Positions 8,631 through 16,800 of a DNA stretch of 49,532 nt are shown piece after piece. This stretch comes from Porphyromonadaceae bacterium UBA7555 (lineage in GTDB: Bacteria; Bacteroidota; Bacteroidia; Bacteroidales; Muribaculaceae): the NCBI GenBank assembly GCA_002478045.1, contig DLLT01000031.1, positions 1 through 49,532 on the forward strand, written 5' to 3'. Below the pieces are notes generated by a model. It was not told where the DNA came from. It ran no database searches and was given only the letters and a program-made list of their open reading frames with translations. The position numbers were made by a program, and so were the translations under genes. The number at the start of each line of letters is the position of its first letter. Within the stretch, counting starts at the first letter, position 1.

Positions 8631-11555
8631 ATGCAGAACAAAGGAAAATTGGCCGCGCTCCTATCTTCGGTGATTGCGGTGCTGCTCATCCTGGTATGCG
8701 CGTTCTACCTGTCGTTTACGATCGTAAACTCCAATTACGAGACCGCAGCGGCAGATTATGCGCACGCCCAGTCCCAAGGCAAGGACAACCAAGACCAAGC
8801 CTACAACGATGCTTACAAACACTACATGGACAGCATCGGCCAAGAAAAAGTTTACTTAGGCTACACACTCGACGAAGTTCGTAAATGGGGTGTCAACCTC
8901 GGTCTCGACCTCAAGGGCGGTATGAACGTTACCCTCCAGGTCGATATGCCCGATATGATGCGCCAGTTGGCTACAGTCAAGAACGACTCCAACTTCGAAA
9001 AGGCTCTCGCCGCCACCTCGGCATTTATGGACAAAGAGCCCAACGCCGACTACCTCCAGCACTTCCTTGAAGAATACGCAAAGGTATGCCCCAATGCCGA
9101 TCTGACAGTACTCTTCAGCCCGGTAGTCAAAGAAAACAAGCCCGATGTGGCACGCGCTCAACTCCGCGCCGAAATCCGCGATATGGTCAACACTTCGGCT
9201 ACGCAGACACTGCGCAAACGTATCGACCAATTCGGTGTCGTATCGCCCAACATCCAAGTGCTTGAAGGCAAAGATGGTCAAATCCTGCTCGAGCTCCCCG
9301 GCGTCAAGGATCACGCACGCGTACGCGAACTACTCCAACGCTCGGCCAACCTTGAGTTCTACCTCACATATCCCGCAAGCGAAATTGCCGACGACATCAA
9401 CGCCGTAGCACAAGCCGCCATCAAGGACAGCATCGAAGGCGCCGCCACATTGGCACAAGTACTTGCAACAAGTCAGGGTATGATCAACCCCAACTACCCC
9501 ATCCTGGCTTACGCGCCCACCGACAAAGAAGTCAAGACCATTGACACAATACTTGCACGCTACGCCAACAAGCTCCCCAACGACCTCAAATTCGCTTGGG
9601 GCGTAAAACCCGAGACACAGCAAGTAAATAAAGGAGACAAGACCGAAGAAGTCAAAATCGGCTACGCACTCTATGCCCTCAAGACACAAAACGGCGGTCC
9701 CGCATTGGACGGCGAAGTAGTCAAAGACGCCTCCGCAGACTTTGATGCACAAAGCTTCCGCGGTCAGGAAGTATCCATGACCATGAACTCCGAAGGAGCA
9801 CGCGAATGGTCGCGCATCACCGGAGCCAACATCGGCAAATCCATCGCCATCGTCCTTGACGGCCAGGTATACTCCGCACCCACAGTCAACACCGCCATCG
9901 ATGGCGGACGCTCCTCCATCACCGGCAACTTCACTGTAGAAGAAGCCAAGGACCTTGCCAACGTCCTCAAAGCCGGTAAGATGAAAGCCAAAGTCAACAT
10001 CATCTCCGATATGGTCATCGGCCCGTCGCTGGGTAAGCAAGCCATTCAAGACGGTATGGTATCCTTCGTTGTCGCCCTCGTATGCCTCATGATTTTCATG
10101 ATTGCATTCTACGGCTTCATCCCCGGTATCATCGCCAACCTCTGCCTGATATTCAACCTCTTCTTCACGCTCGGCATACTCGCCTCCTTCCAGGCAGTAC
10201 TGACACTCTCCGGTATCGCCGGTATCGTGCTGTCACTCGGTATGGCCGTCGATGCCAACGTGCTAATCTTTGAACGCGCCAAGGAAGAACTCCGCGCCGG
10301 CAAGAACAGCCGCACAGCCATCGCCGACGGCTATTCCAATGCCTTCAGCGCTATCTTCGATGGCAACTTGACATCCATCATCACAGGCGTTATCCTGCTG
10401 TACTTCGGCACCGGTCCCATCAAGGGCTTCGCCACCACCCTTATCATCGGCCTTATCTGCTCGTTCTTCACCGCAGTATACCTCAGCCGCGTATTCTTCC
10501 TCTGGGTGGCCAAGACCAAGGCTATGAACAAGATGACATTCACTACAGCACTGTCGCGCAAGCTGTTCCATGACACCAAAATCAATTTCATGGGCAAACG
10601 CAAAGCCGCCTTCGGTGTCGTTATCGCCATCATCATCGTATTCGTAGCCTCGCTGTGCCTCCGCGGCCTCAACCAAGGCATCGACTTCTCCGGCGGTCGC
10701 AACTATATCGTCAAATTCGAAAAACCCGTAAGCACGACAGAACTGCAAGAAAAACTTGCTCCCGAATTCGAAGGCTCAACCGTTTCGGTCATCACCATCG
10801 AAAGCTCCAACCAGGTACGTATCTCCACCAACTACAAGATTGACTCCGACAACAAGGATACCGATGAAGAAATCACCGGTAAGCTCTTCAAAGTCCTCAA
10901 ACCGTACCTTCGTCCGGGTATGAGCGACAAGGAATTCTCGACATACGATGCATCGCAAGGCATCGTATCCTCGCAGAAAGTAGGACCCACCGTGGCCGAT
11001 GATATGCGCACCGAAGCATACATCGCTGTCACCCTCGCCCTGATAGCCATGTTCTTGTACATCCTGCTGCGCTTCCGCAACGTAGCATTCTCGCTCGGTG
11101 CACTCGCAGCCGTGGCATTCACCGCCTTCAGCATCATCGGCTTCTACTCCATCTTCTGGGGCGTATTCCCCTTCGCGATGGAAATAGACCAAAGCTTCAT
11201 CGCTGCCATCCTGACCGTGATCGGCTACCAGATCAATGATACCGTGGTGGTATTCGACCGTGTGCGCGAAAACCTCGGGCTTTATCCCAAATGGAACTTC
11301 TTCGACACCATCAACCACTCGATCAACTCCACCTTGGCTCGTACAATCATGACCTCCGCATCCACCCTGCTCGTACTTATCTGCATCTTCATCCTCGGTG
11401 GAGACAGCATCCGCAGCTTCGTATTTGCAATGGGCTTCGGCGTCATCATAGGTACTCTGGCTACAATCTTCGTTGCAGCTCCCGTGGCTTATGTCACCAA
11501 CAGCCGCCGCAACCAAAAGAAAGGCGCCACCCAGGCCATCGCCAAGAACGCATAA
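8631..11555 (+). CDS. secDF: Protein translocase subunit SecDF (fused)
   Basis: This 974-residue fusion of SecD and SecF uses the proton gradient to drive late steps of Sec export on the periplasmic side. The SecD half has an N-terminal helix (about 8-30), GLDLKGG at 91-97, the large periplasmic P1 domain and the motif AVDANVLIFERAKEELRAG. The SecF half repeats the plan with GIDFSGGRNYIVKF and QINDTVVVFDRVRE. Twelve membrane helices are expected. The fused form is standard in Bacteroidetes. It is monocistronic: its own promoter lies upstream, and a 16-bp terminator stem begins 16 bases after the stop. Confidence 0.97.
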   Translation: MQNKGKLAALLSSVIAVLLILVCAFYLSFTIVNSNYETAAADYAHAQSQGKDNQDQAYNDAYKHYMDSIGQEKVYLGYTLDEVRKWGVNLGLDLKGGMNVTLQVDMPDMMRQLATVKNDSNFEKALAATSAFMDKEPNADYLQHFLEEYAKVCPNADLTVLFSPVVKENKPDVARAQLRAEIRDMVNTSATQTLRKRIDQFGVVSPNIQVLEGKDGQILLELPGVKDHARVRELLQRSANLEFYLTYPASEIADDINAVAQAAIKDSIEGAATLAQVLATSQGMINPNYPILAYAPTDKEVKTIDTILARYANKLPNDLKFAWGVKPETQQVNKGDKTEEVKIGYALYALKTQNGGPALDGEVVKDASADFDAQSFRGQEVSMTMNSEGAREWSRITGANIGKSIAIVLDGQVYSAPTVNTAIDGGRSSITGNFTVEEAKDLANVLKAGKMKAKVNIISDMVIGPSLGKQAIQDGMVSFVVALVCLMIFMIAFYGFIPGIIANLCLIFNLFFTLGILASFQAVLTLSGIAGIVLSLGMAVDANVLIFERAKEELRAGKNSRTAIADGYSNAFSAIFDGNLTSIITGVILLYFGTGPIKGFATTLIIGLICSFFTAVYLSRVFFLWVAKTKAMNKMTFTTALSRKLFHDTKINFMGKRKAAFGVVIAIIIVFVASLCLRGLNQGIDFSGGRNYIVKFEKPVSTTELQEKLAPEFEGSTVSVITIESSNQVRISTNYKIDSDNKDTDEEITGKLFKVLKPYLRPGMSDKEFSTYDASQGIVSSQKVGPTVADDMRTEAYIAVTLALIAMFLYILLRFRNVAFSLGALAAVAFTAFSIIGFYSIFWGVFPFAMEIDQSFIAAILTVIGYQINDTVVVFDRVRENLGLYPKWNFFDTINHSINSTLARTIMTSASTLLVLICIFILGGDSIRSFVFAMGFGVIIGTLATIFVAAPVAYVTNSRRNQKKGATQAIAKNA

Positions 11556-11571
11556 CAACTTCCCTACATAG

Positions 11572-11614
11572 CACAAAAACGCCCGGTCCTCAAATGGCCG
11601 GGCGTTTTTGTGCA
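11572..11614 (+). terminator. Strong terminator after secDF
   Basis: GCACAAAAACGCCCGG pairs perfectly with CCGGGCGTTTTTGTGC (16 bp, 11-base loop). The A-run and T-run lie inside the stem, so it can act in both directions. Confidence 0.92.
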
Positions 11615-11749
11615 TATATCGCACTATTCAATCGCGACTTACAGGACGCGCACAACCGCGCACAAAAAACGAAATACAGATCAAAACTTCCAAAATGATA
11701 CTTCTAATGAGTCCAAGTAGCGATTCCATCGCATTTTTTAACGAAAAAA

Positions 11750-11781
11750 TTTGGTGGACACGTCTATAAGTTATACTTTTG
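11750..11781 (+). promoter_or_regulatory. Consensus promoter, distal to the OmpA-family gene
   Basis: TTTG at 11750-11753 and TACTTTTG at 11774-11781 have a 20-base spacer. The nearest convincing gene starts 440 bases downstream, so the transcript is either a long leader or a small RNA. Confidence 0.7.
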
Positions 11782-12050
11782 CCAAACATTTCGGTATGAC
11801 ATACAGCCAAGGACAATCCGATGTCCAATTGCAGTCGCAGAAACCGGAGAACACGGCCGTATACGTACGACTCCTCACGTATGAACATATCGACGCCATA
11901 CATTCAATATCCGCCCGAGCGGACCACGAACCCGCGAGAGGGTGAAAAGACAGACAAAAGTTGTTCATAACAGAAAACAGATGCTCAAATAATAGTTTAA
12001 CGCCACATCACACTCGGTCAAGGTTCAAACAAAACGAGTAAATAAAACGT

Positions 12051-12064
12051 TGTGTATATACACA
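12051..12064. promoter_or_regulatory. 14-bp palindrome, possible operator
   Basis: TGTGTATATACACA is a perfect palindrome 170 bases before the OmpA-family start and about 30 bases upstream of the proximal promoter. The position suits a regulator site, but the AT-rich context makes chance possible. Confidence 0.35.
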
Positions 12065-12090
12065 GAGCCAAGCCGATTTTGAGAAAAAAA

Positions 12091-12120
12091 TTGATGCCGA
12101 GAGCAAAAAGATAAGGTTTG
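12091..12120 (+). promoter_or_regulatory. Possible proximal promoter of the OmpA-family gene
   Basis: TTG at 12091-12093 is followed after 19 bases by AAGGTTTG (12113-12120), one mismatch from TAnnTTTG. It would give a leader of about 95 bases. Confidence 0.4.
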
Positions 12121-12220
12121 GCATAGATTTAGCAATAAAAATCATCCGGACATCATCAAGAGTCAAAAGCGATAAGAATACATACAAATATACTAAATAC
12201 AAACCACTAATTCTGCTTTT

Positions 12221-13414
12221 ATGAAAAAGATTGCATTAGTAGCCGCATTAGTCGGCGCAACATTATGTGCAGTGCCCGCATCCGCACAAGAGGCACAAGA
12301 AGTAGCAGTATCTCTGGACCAACCCTGCAAGACACACTACTACAGCACATCGCGTGACAATTGGTTTATCCAAGTAGGTGCAGGCATCCAAAGCCCGTTC
12401 GTAGAAAACTACCTGCCTCAGACCGATGCAAAGCACAAACTCACAGCCGTATACAACCTCGGCTTCGGGAAATGGTTCTCGCCCTATATCGGATGGCGTC
12501 TTAGCTTCCTGGGCGGCGCAATGCGCTGGGACAACGGCGAAATCTCCAAGGCCAAGAACGTAAATGCCAACCTCGACTTTATGTGGGATATGTTCAACAG
12601 CCTCGGTGGTGTCAACCCCAACCGAACATTCTCCATCATACCTTTCGTAGGGCTCGGTGGTACATACGTATGGGACATCAAGGCTCCCGCATCCAACATA
12701 TACAACAAATGGGGCGCCATCAAAGACGAAAGCTGGACACTGCCCGTCAGCGCCGGCCTACAACTGCGCTTCCGTCTGTGCAAATATGTAGACCTCTTCT
12801 TCGAAGGTCGTGCACAGTTCTATGGTGACAACTTCAATGGTTGCGCTTACGGCGAACCGGTTGATGTCAACATCTCCGCTATCGGTGGTCTGACCTTCAA
12901 CATCGGTGGCAGCCAGTTCCGCACCTTCAACCCCTGCGACTACACCGACTATATCAATAGCCTCAACGGTCAGGTCAACGACCTGCGTGCAGCCCTCGCA
13001 GCAACCGCTGCCGACCTCGCTGCCGCTCAGGCTCAGCTCCCCTGCCCCGAAGTTAAGGAACAGAAGCCCATTGTAACTTCCGCTCCTCTGTTGGCTTCCG
13101 TACGCTTCAGAATCGGCTCCGCTGTCATCACTCCCGCCGAAGAAGTCAATGTATACAACATCGCCGAGTGGCTCAAAGCCAACCCCGAGCAGAAGATTGT
13201 CATCGCCGGATATGCTGACAAGAAAACCGGTTCGGCCGACTTCAACAAGAAACTGTCCGAAAAACGTGCACAGGCCGTTTGCGATATGCTTGTCAACGAA
13301 TATGGCATCGCTTCCGACCGTCTGAGCACCAAGTCCTTCGGTAGCGACGAACAAGTTTACACCGGCAAGGGTCAGAACGACTGGAACCGTATCGTAATCT
13401 TCAAAGCCGAATAA
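12221..13414 (+). CDS. OmpA-family outer-membrane protein
   Basis: The 397-residue product has a signal peptide MKKIALVAALVGATLCAVPASAQ. The N-terminal half is a beta-barrel with many Trp/Gly strands (IGWRLSFLGGAMRWDNGE, IIPFVGLGGTYVWDI). A short Ala-rich helical linker (LRAALAATAADLAAAQAQ) leads to a C-terminal OmpA/MotB peptidoglycan-binding domain from about residue 285 (IAEWLKANPEQKIVIAGYAD, LSEKRAQAVCDMLV). Such proteins tie the outer membrane to the cell wall and are usually among the most abundant in Bacteroidales. The gene stands alone between its leader and a strong terminator, consistent with high, separately controlled expression. Confidence 0.93.
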   Translation: MKKIALVAALVGATLCAVPASAQEAQEVAVSLDQPCKTHYYSTSRDNWFIQVGAGIQSPFVENYLPQTDAKHKLTAVYNLGFGKWFSPYIGWRLSFLGGAMRWDNGEISKAKNVNANLDFMWDMFNSLGGVNPNRTFSIIPFVGLGGTYVWDIKAPASNIYNKWGAIKDESWTLPVSAGLQLRFRLCKYVDLFFEGRAQFYGDNFNGCAYGEPVDVNISAIGGLTFNIGGSQFRTFNPCDYTDYINSLNGQVNDLRAALAATAADLAAAQAQLPCPEVKEQKPIVTSAPLLASVRFRIGSAVITPAEEVNVYNIAEWLKANPEQKIVIAGYADKKTGSADFNKKLSEKRAQAVCDMLVNEYGIASDRLSTKSFGSDEQVYTGKGQNDWNRIVIFKAE

Positions 13415-13487
13415 TTAACCTCTAAAAAACAGGCTAACATCAGCTTAGAAATCAAATCCACACGCCGTATCACGGCATAAAATAACG

Positions 13488-13518
13488 GCGGACACGTTCC
13501 CTGAGGGAGCGTGTCCGC
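13488..13518 (+). terminator. Terminator after the OmpA-family gene
   Basis: GCGGACACG (13488-13496) pairs with CGTGTCCGC (13510-13518). The stem continues inward through TTCCC/GGGAG with one wobble, giving about 14 bp and a 3-base loop. A small GCCGT/ACGGC hairpin precedes it at 13464-13476. Confidence 0.88.
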
Positions 13519-13534
13519 TTGTCCTTTGTCTGAT

Positions 13535-13565
13535 TTTGCCGAATGATATTTTCTATGTACTTTTG
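13535..13565 (+). promoter_or_regulatory. Promoter for the FMN-binding/4Fe-4S gene
   Basis: TTTG at 13535-13538 and TACTTTTG at 13558-13565 are separated by 19 bases. Transcription would begin near 13572. This rules out the ATG at 13543 and supports the start at 13591. Confidence 0.75.
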
Positions 13566-13590
13566 TCAACGCAAACCAATATGCAACGCT

Positions 13591-15399
13591 ATGGGCAAAA
13601 GACTATCAACCAATAAATTAGCCAAAAACGTCATCTCCCTTGTCATCGTATTTGCAATGATGACCGCCATCGCCATACATCGTAATGGGATGCATTTCGG
13701 ACATCGTCTGGCCGAAAACAACACCGACAGTATCGCCGGCATCGAACGTCTCGAGGACGGCAGCATCCTCGTCAATACCGCGCAATTAGGCCTCGATATA
13801 CGCGGGTACAACGGCCCGGTCCCACTGGAAATACGTCTCAACCCCTCAGGCAAAGTAGCATCAATAGCCGTTTTGGACAACACCGAGAGTCCCAAGTTCC
13901 TGCAACACGTCCTTGACGGCGGTCTAATCGAACAATGGATAGGTCGTGACGCCGATCAAATACTCGCCGCCCCGGATGTAGACGCCGTCAGCGGCGCAAC
14001 ATACACATCCAAAGCCATCATCGCCAACGTCCGCGCCGGACTTGCCACCGCATTAGGTCAGCCAAACGAAATAGCCAAAGCCTCGGCATCCGTTGCCACA
14101 AAGACAAACGCCCCTTCGGCAAAAATCGATGACACAACGGCAGCGACACCTAAGCCAAAGTCAGACAACGCCACGGTCACGAAGTCCGAAGCCGAAAACA
14201 TCGCACAACAAGCTGCAAAAAATGAAAAATCAGACGGCAATAAACCGCACTCATTCATCGTCAACACAACCGAAACATGTAAAGACATTAGCGGCTTCGG
14301 AGGTCCGGTACCTGTCCAAATGGAAGTAAGTGCCAAAGGGCGTATCACGTCCATCTCCGCACTGCCCAATGACGAAACGCCTGGATTCTTCAAGCGCGTG
14401 ACACGTGCCGCACTCACAGACACCTTTGTCGGCATGAGCGTGCGTCAAGCCCTGGCTTCCGATATGCCGGATGCAGTCAGCGGCGCCACATACTCTTCCA
14501 AGGCACTGATCGCCAATATGCAGAAAGCCTTCGAGCAAGCACAAGACACCCTCGCATCATTTCACAAATCAATCTCAAAGACGACCGCTGCCACTGCCGA
14601 CAAGCCGGCAAAACACGCGGCTGCGCAATCACAGCAAGCAGCAGCCGGAAAGGCCTCTGCAGTCAACTCCATCGCCGCCACGGCACCACGATCAGACTCC
14701 GTAGCCGATTCCACAAACACGACAAAGCACACCGAACAAGCGAGCACGGCCGAAGCCACGCAAAGGCGAGACATCGGCCCCTCACAAAACGCAGCATCGC
14801 CATGGACATGGCAACTGATTGTTGCGCTTTGCCTTGCCGTCTCGGCCACCGTAATCCCACTGTTCCGAAACGGGCGCAAGTTACGTACAGTCATCTTAGT
14901 ACTCAACGTTGCCGGACTCGGGCTTCTTTGCGGCAAATTTATATCTTTCTCACTGATGGTCAACGTAATGTCCAACGGCATACAATGGACCGCCGGGCTT
15001 GTGGCGCTGGTAATGCTCTTCGCCGCGTTCATTATGCCCCTGTTCGGACGCCCGAACCATTACTGCATGTGGGTATGCCCTTACGGCTCGGCACAAGAAC
15101 TTATGGGGCACATCACCAAACGCAAATGGCGTCTGACACAGCAAGTTACACGTATTTTGACATGGACTCGCCGCGGTCTTTGGGCGGTGCTTATGGTGCT
15201 GATGTGGTGCGACATCGCATTTGTATGGACAGACTACGAGCCCTTTGCCATATTCGTACCCACAGCCGCATCCGTAGCCGTCATCGTCATAGCCTCCACT
15301 TTCCTCATTCTCAGCATATTTGTCCATCGTCCCTACTGCTCGTGGATATGTCCGACAGGCACCACCTTCCGCGCGGCTCAAGACATTACCAAGCCCTAA
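13591..15399 (+). CDS. Membrane flavoprotein with two FMN-binding domains and a NosR-like CxxxCP polyferredoxin core
   Basis: The 602-residue product starts with a membrane anchor (about residues 12-30). Two FMN-binding domains follow, each carrying the covalent-flavin motif: SGATYTS (target Thr137) and SGATYSS (target Thr300). Then come an Ala/Ser/Thr/Lys-rich linker (about 320-400) and four or five membrane helices with two CxxxCP motifs (Cys492/496 and Cys583/587). This is the plan of NosR/RnfG-like proteins that pass electrons across the membrane to extracytoplasmic flavins. Unlike NosR, it stops 13 residues after the second CxxxCP with no ferredoxin domain. The flavin transferase ApbE is not nearby. 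The start was moved to 13591 because of the promoter. The electron donor and acceptor are unknown. Confidence 0.85.
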   Translation: MGKRLSTNKLAKNVISLVIVFAMMTAIAIHRNGMHFGHRLAENNTDSIAGIERLEDGSILVNTAQLGLDIRGYNGPVPLEIRLNPSGKVASIAVLDNTESPKFLQHVLDGGLIEQWIGRDADQILAAPDVDAVSGATYTSKAIIANVRAGLATALGQPNEIAKASASVATKTNAPSAKIDDTTAATPKPKSDNATVTKSEAENIAQQAAKNEKSDGNKPHSFIVNTTETCKDISGFGGPVPVQMEVSAKGRITSISALPNDETPGFFKRVTRAALTDTFVGMSVRQALASDMPDAVSGATYSSKALIANMQKAFEQAQDTLASFHKSISKTTAATADKPAKHAAAQSQQAAAGKASAVNSIAATAPRSDSVADSTNTTKHTEQASTAEATQRRDIGPSQNAASPWTWQLIVALCLAVSATVIPLFRNGRKLRTVILVLNVAGLGLLCGKFISFSLMVNVMSNGIQWTAGLVALVMLFAAFIMPLFGRPNHYCMWVCPYGSAQELMGHITKRKWRLTQQVTRILTWTRRGLWAVLMVLMWCDIAFVWTDYEPFAIFVPTAASVAVIVIASTFLILSIFVHRPYCSWICPTGTTFRAAQDITKP

Positions 15400-15451
15400 G
15401 CTATAACTCAGTATAATACGTGACTTGCGCACCCATCTCATTGCACCAACT

Positions 15452-15480
15452 CATCGGTCGTCATAGTAATACAACCGATG
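15452..15480 (+). terminator. Possible weak terminator after the flavoprotein gene
   Basis: CATCGGT (15452-15458) and ACCGATG (15474-15480) can pair across a 15-base loop. There is no T-run. Confidence 0.35.
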
Positions 15481-15585
15481 TTCGAACCATATAGTCTCGA
15501 ATGATAAAGACCTAAACACCAGAATTATGCTGCATTTTAACAACATTTAGGGACTCGCCGTGAGCACCATTTCGAAAAAAAGCGT

Positions 15586-15593
15586 TAACTTTG
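15586..15593 (+). promoter_or_regulatory. Probable greA promoter (-7 element)
   Basis: TAACTTTG fits TAnnTTTG and is followed by GCA, as in other promoters here. No good TTG box lies 19-21 bases upstream. A transcript would start near 15600, leaving a leader of about 200 bases before greA. Confidence 0.5.
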
Positions 15594-15599
15594 CATCAC

Positions 15600-15701
15600 A
15601 AGACATTAATGCGGTCTACCGATACGGTGCCGTCCACGACATCTACCATATCCTTTGGGATCTTCGCCCGGTTAGCACGGGGCTGAGATTCTTTCTTTTT
15701 T
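15600..15701 (+). ncRNA. Candidate structured leader or small RNA upstream of greA
   Basis: From the expected transcription start, the sequence holds the palindrome ACGGTGCCGT (15624-15633). It also holds a hairpin ATCC-TTTG-GGAT (15650-15661) and a hairpin CCCG-GTTAGCA-CGGG (15667-15681). A pyrimidine-rich run ending in six T follows (about 15689-15701). The order hairpin, hairpin, T-run resembles an attenuator or an intrinsic terminator of a short RNA. Stems are only 4 bp, so the call is tentative. Confidence 0.3.
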
Positions 15702-15797
15702 ATGTTTTACGGAAAAAACACAGATGACGCCCCCGGTAACGCTAAATGCCTCTATATACTTAACATCCAACAACTAAAAACACAAAAACAAGCAACT

Positions 15798-16268
15798 ATG
15801 GCTATCACATACATGACCAAAGAAGGTTATAAGAAAAAAATGGAGGAAATCGCTTATCTCGAATCAGTTAAGCGTCCCGAAATATCACGCGCCATCGCCG
15901 AAGCCCGTGACAAAGGCGACCTGAGCGAAAACGCCGAATACGATGCCGCCAAAGAGGCTCAAGGTATGCTTGAGATGAAAATCTCACAACTCAAAGACCT
16001 CGTGGCCAACGCCCGTATATTGGACGAAAGCCAGCTCAACTGCGAAGAAGTCCAGATACTCAACCGCGTCACCATCAAGAATGTAGCCAATGGTATGACT
16101 ATGGAATACACCATCGTGGCCGACAGCGAAGCCAACCTCAAAGAAAAGAAAATAGCATCCTCCACCCCAATCGCCAAAGGACTCTTAGGCCACAAATTGG
16201 GCGACGTAGTCGAAATACGCGTACCCTCCGGCCTAATGAAATTCGAAATCACCAACATCACTTTCTGA
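15798..16268 (+). CDS. greA: Transcription elongation factor GreA
   Basis: The 156-residue GreA rescues backtracked RNA polymerase by stimulating transcript cleavage. The N-terminal coiled coil carries the family signature MTKEGYKKKMEEI and RDKGDLSENAEYDAAKEAQG, with the acidic tip DLSENAEY. The C-terminal FKBP-like half includes ITIVADSEAN-type strands and SPIAKGLLGHKLGDVVEI-like sequence (here STPIAKGLLGHKLGD). The start at 15798 gives the standard N-terminus; longer forms do not. A HIT hydrolase gene follows after 118 bases and may be cotranscribed. Confidence 0.96.
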   Translation: MAITYMTKEGYKKKMEEIAYLESVKRPEISRAIAEARDKGDLSENAEYDAAKEAQGMLEMKISQLKDLVANARILDESQLNCEEVQILNRVTIKNVANGMTMEYTIVADSEANLKEKKIASSTPIAKGLLGHKLGDVVEIRVPSGLMKFEITNITF

Positions 16269-16386
16269 CAACACTATCGCGACCGATTTAGCGCCACGGC
16301 ACATCAATATGCCAGACAAGGCCGAAATCAGATACGGCAATAGACCCGGAAAGAGAAGCAACACATAACATAAACAGCTAACCATC

Positions 16387-16788
16387 ATGGCAACAATATT
16401 TTCACGCATAGCAGCCGGCGAAATAGGCTGCTACAAAGTCGCCGAAGACGACCGCCATTTTGCATTCCTGGACATCAACCCCGTAGCCGCCGGACATGTT
16501 CTGGTCATACCCAAGAAGGAAGTCGACTACATATTTGACCTCGAAGAAGACGATTACGTCGAGTTGCAGAAATTCGCTCGACGCGTAGCCATCGCTATGC
16601 GCCGTGCCATCCCCTGCAAACGCATAGGCGTTGCCGTTATGGGACTCGAAGTACCTCATACACACATCCATCTGGTACCCATCAACGCCGAATCGGATAT
16701 GAACTTCTTCAAGCAACACCCCATTATTCCCGATGCAGAAATGGAAGCCATCGCCAAGGCTATATCCACCGAATTTGAGAAGCTTTAA
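16387..16788 (+). CDS. HIT family nucleotide-binding hydrolase
   Basis: The 133-residue histidine-triad protein has the catalytic HTHIHL at residues 91-96, and FAFLDINPVAAGHVLVIPKK and the nucleotide-binding strands at the usual places. HIT proteins hydrolyse nucleoside phosphoramidates or related adenylated compounds; the true substrate here cannot be read from sequence. Length is normal. The next gene starts 12 bases after its stop, so the two are almost certainly cotranscribed. Confidence 0.94.
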   Translation: MATIFSRIAAGEIGCYKVAEDDRHFAFLDINPVAAGHVLVIPKKEVDYIFDLEEDDYVELQKFARRVAIAMRRAIPCKRIGVAVMGLEVPHTHIHLVPINAESDMNFFKQHPIIPDAEMEAIAKAISTEFEKL

Positions 16789-16800
16789 CCCCCAATCCCC

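Larger units (their letters stand above)
11556..12220. other. Long intergenic/leader region before the OmpA-family gene
   Basis: These 665 bases contain the secDF terminator (11572-11614), a consensus promoter at 11750-11781, a 14-bp palindrome at 12051-12064 and a second weaker promoter at 12091-12120. A 49-codon frame starts at 11796 and ends at 11945, but it lacks a recognisable family. The stretch 11946-12220 is AT-rich. If the distal promoter is active, it gives a leader of about 430 bases or a separate small RNA. Confidence 0.5.
15400..15797. other. Intergenic region before greA with a possible structured leader
   Basis: These 398 bases contain an imperfect hairpin after the flavoprotein gene (15452-15480), a -7 promoter element (15586-15593) and a GC-rich structured stretch ending in a pyrimidine run (about 15600-15701). 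An in-frame upstream ATG at 15702 would add 32 residues to GreA that the family does not have, so it is not used. Confidence 0.5.

Noticed and set aside
9330..11624. Long leftward open frames opposite secDF (239 and 282 codons), and similar ones opposite the TPR gene, metK and the DUF177-rpmF region (308 codons at 33521-34447)
   Set aside because: They mirror the codon bias of the sense genes, have no recognisable domains and no promoter or terminator of their own, and cross known gene borders.
13543..13590. Extra N-terminal 16 residues for the flavoprotein
   Set aside because: The ATG at 13543 lies inside the promoter (13535-13565), so it cannot be in the mRNA from that promoter.
15660..15701. 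GGGGCTGAGATT, which recalls the CTGAGA element of the TPP riboswitch and the GGGGCTGA start of tmRNA
   Set aside because: The other conserved parts (the ACCTGATCTGG region, or the tmRNA tag and tRNA-like ends) are absent, and the downstream gene is greA.
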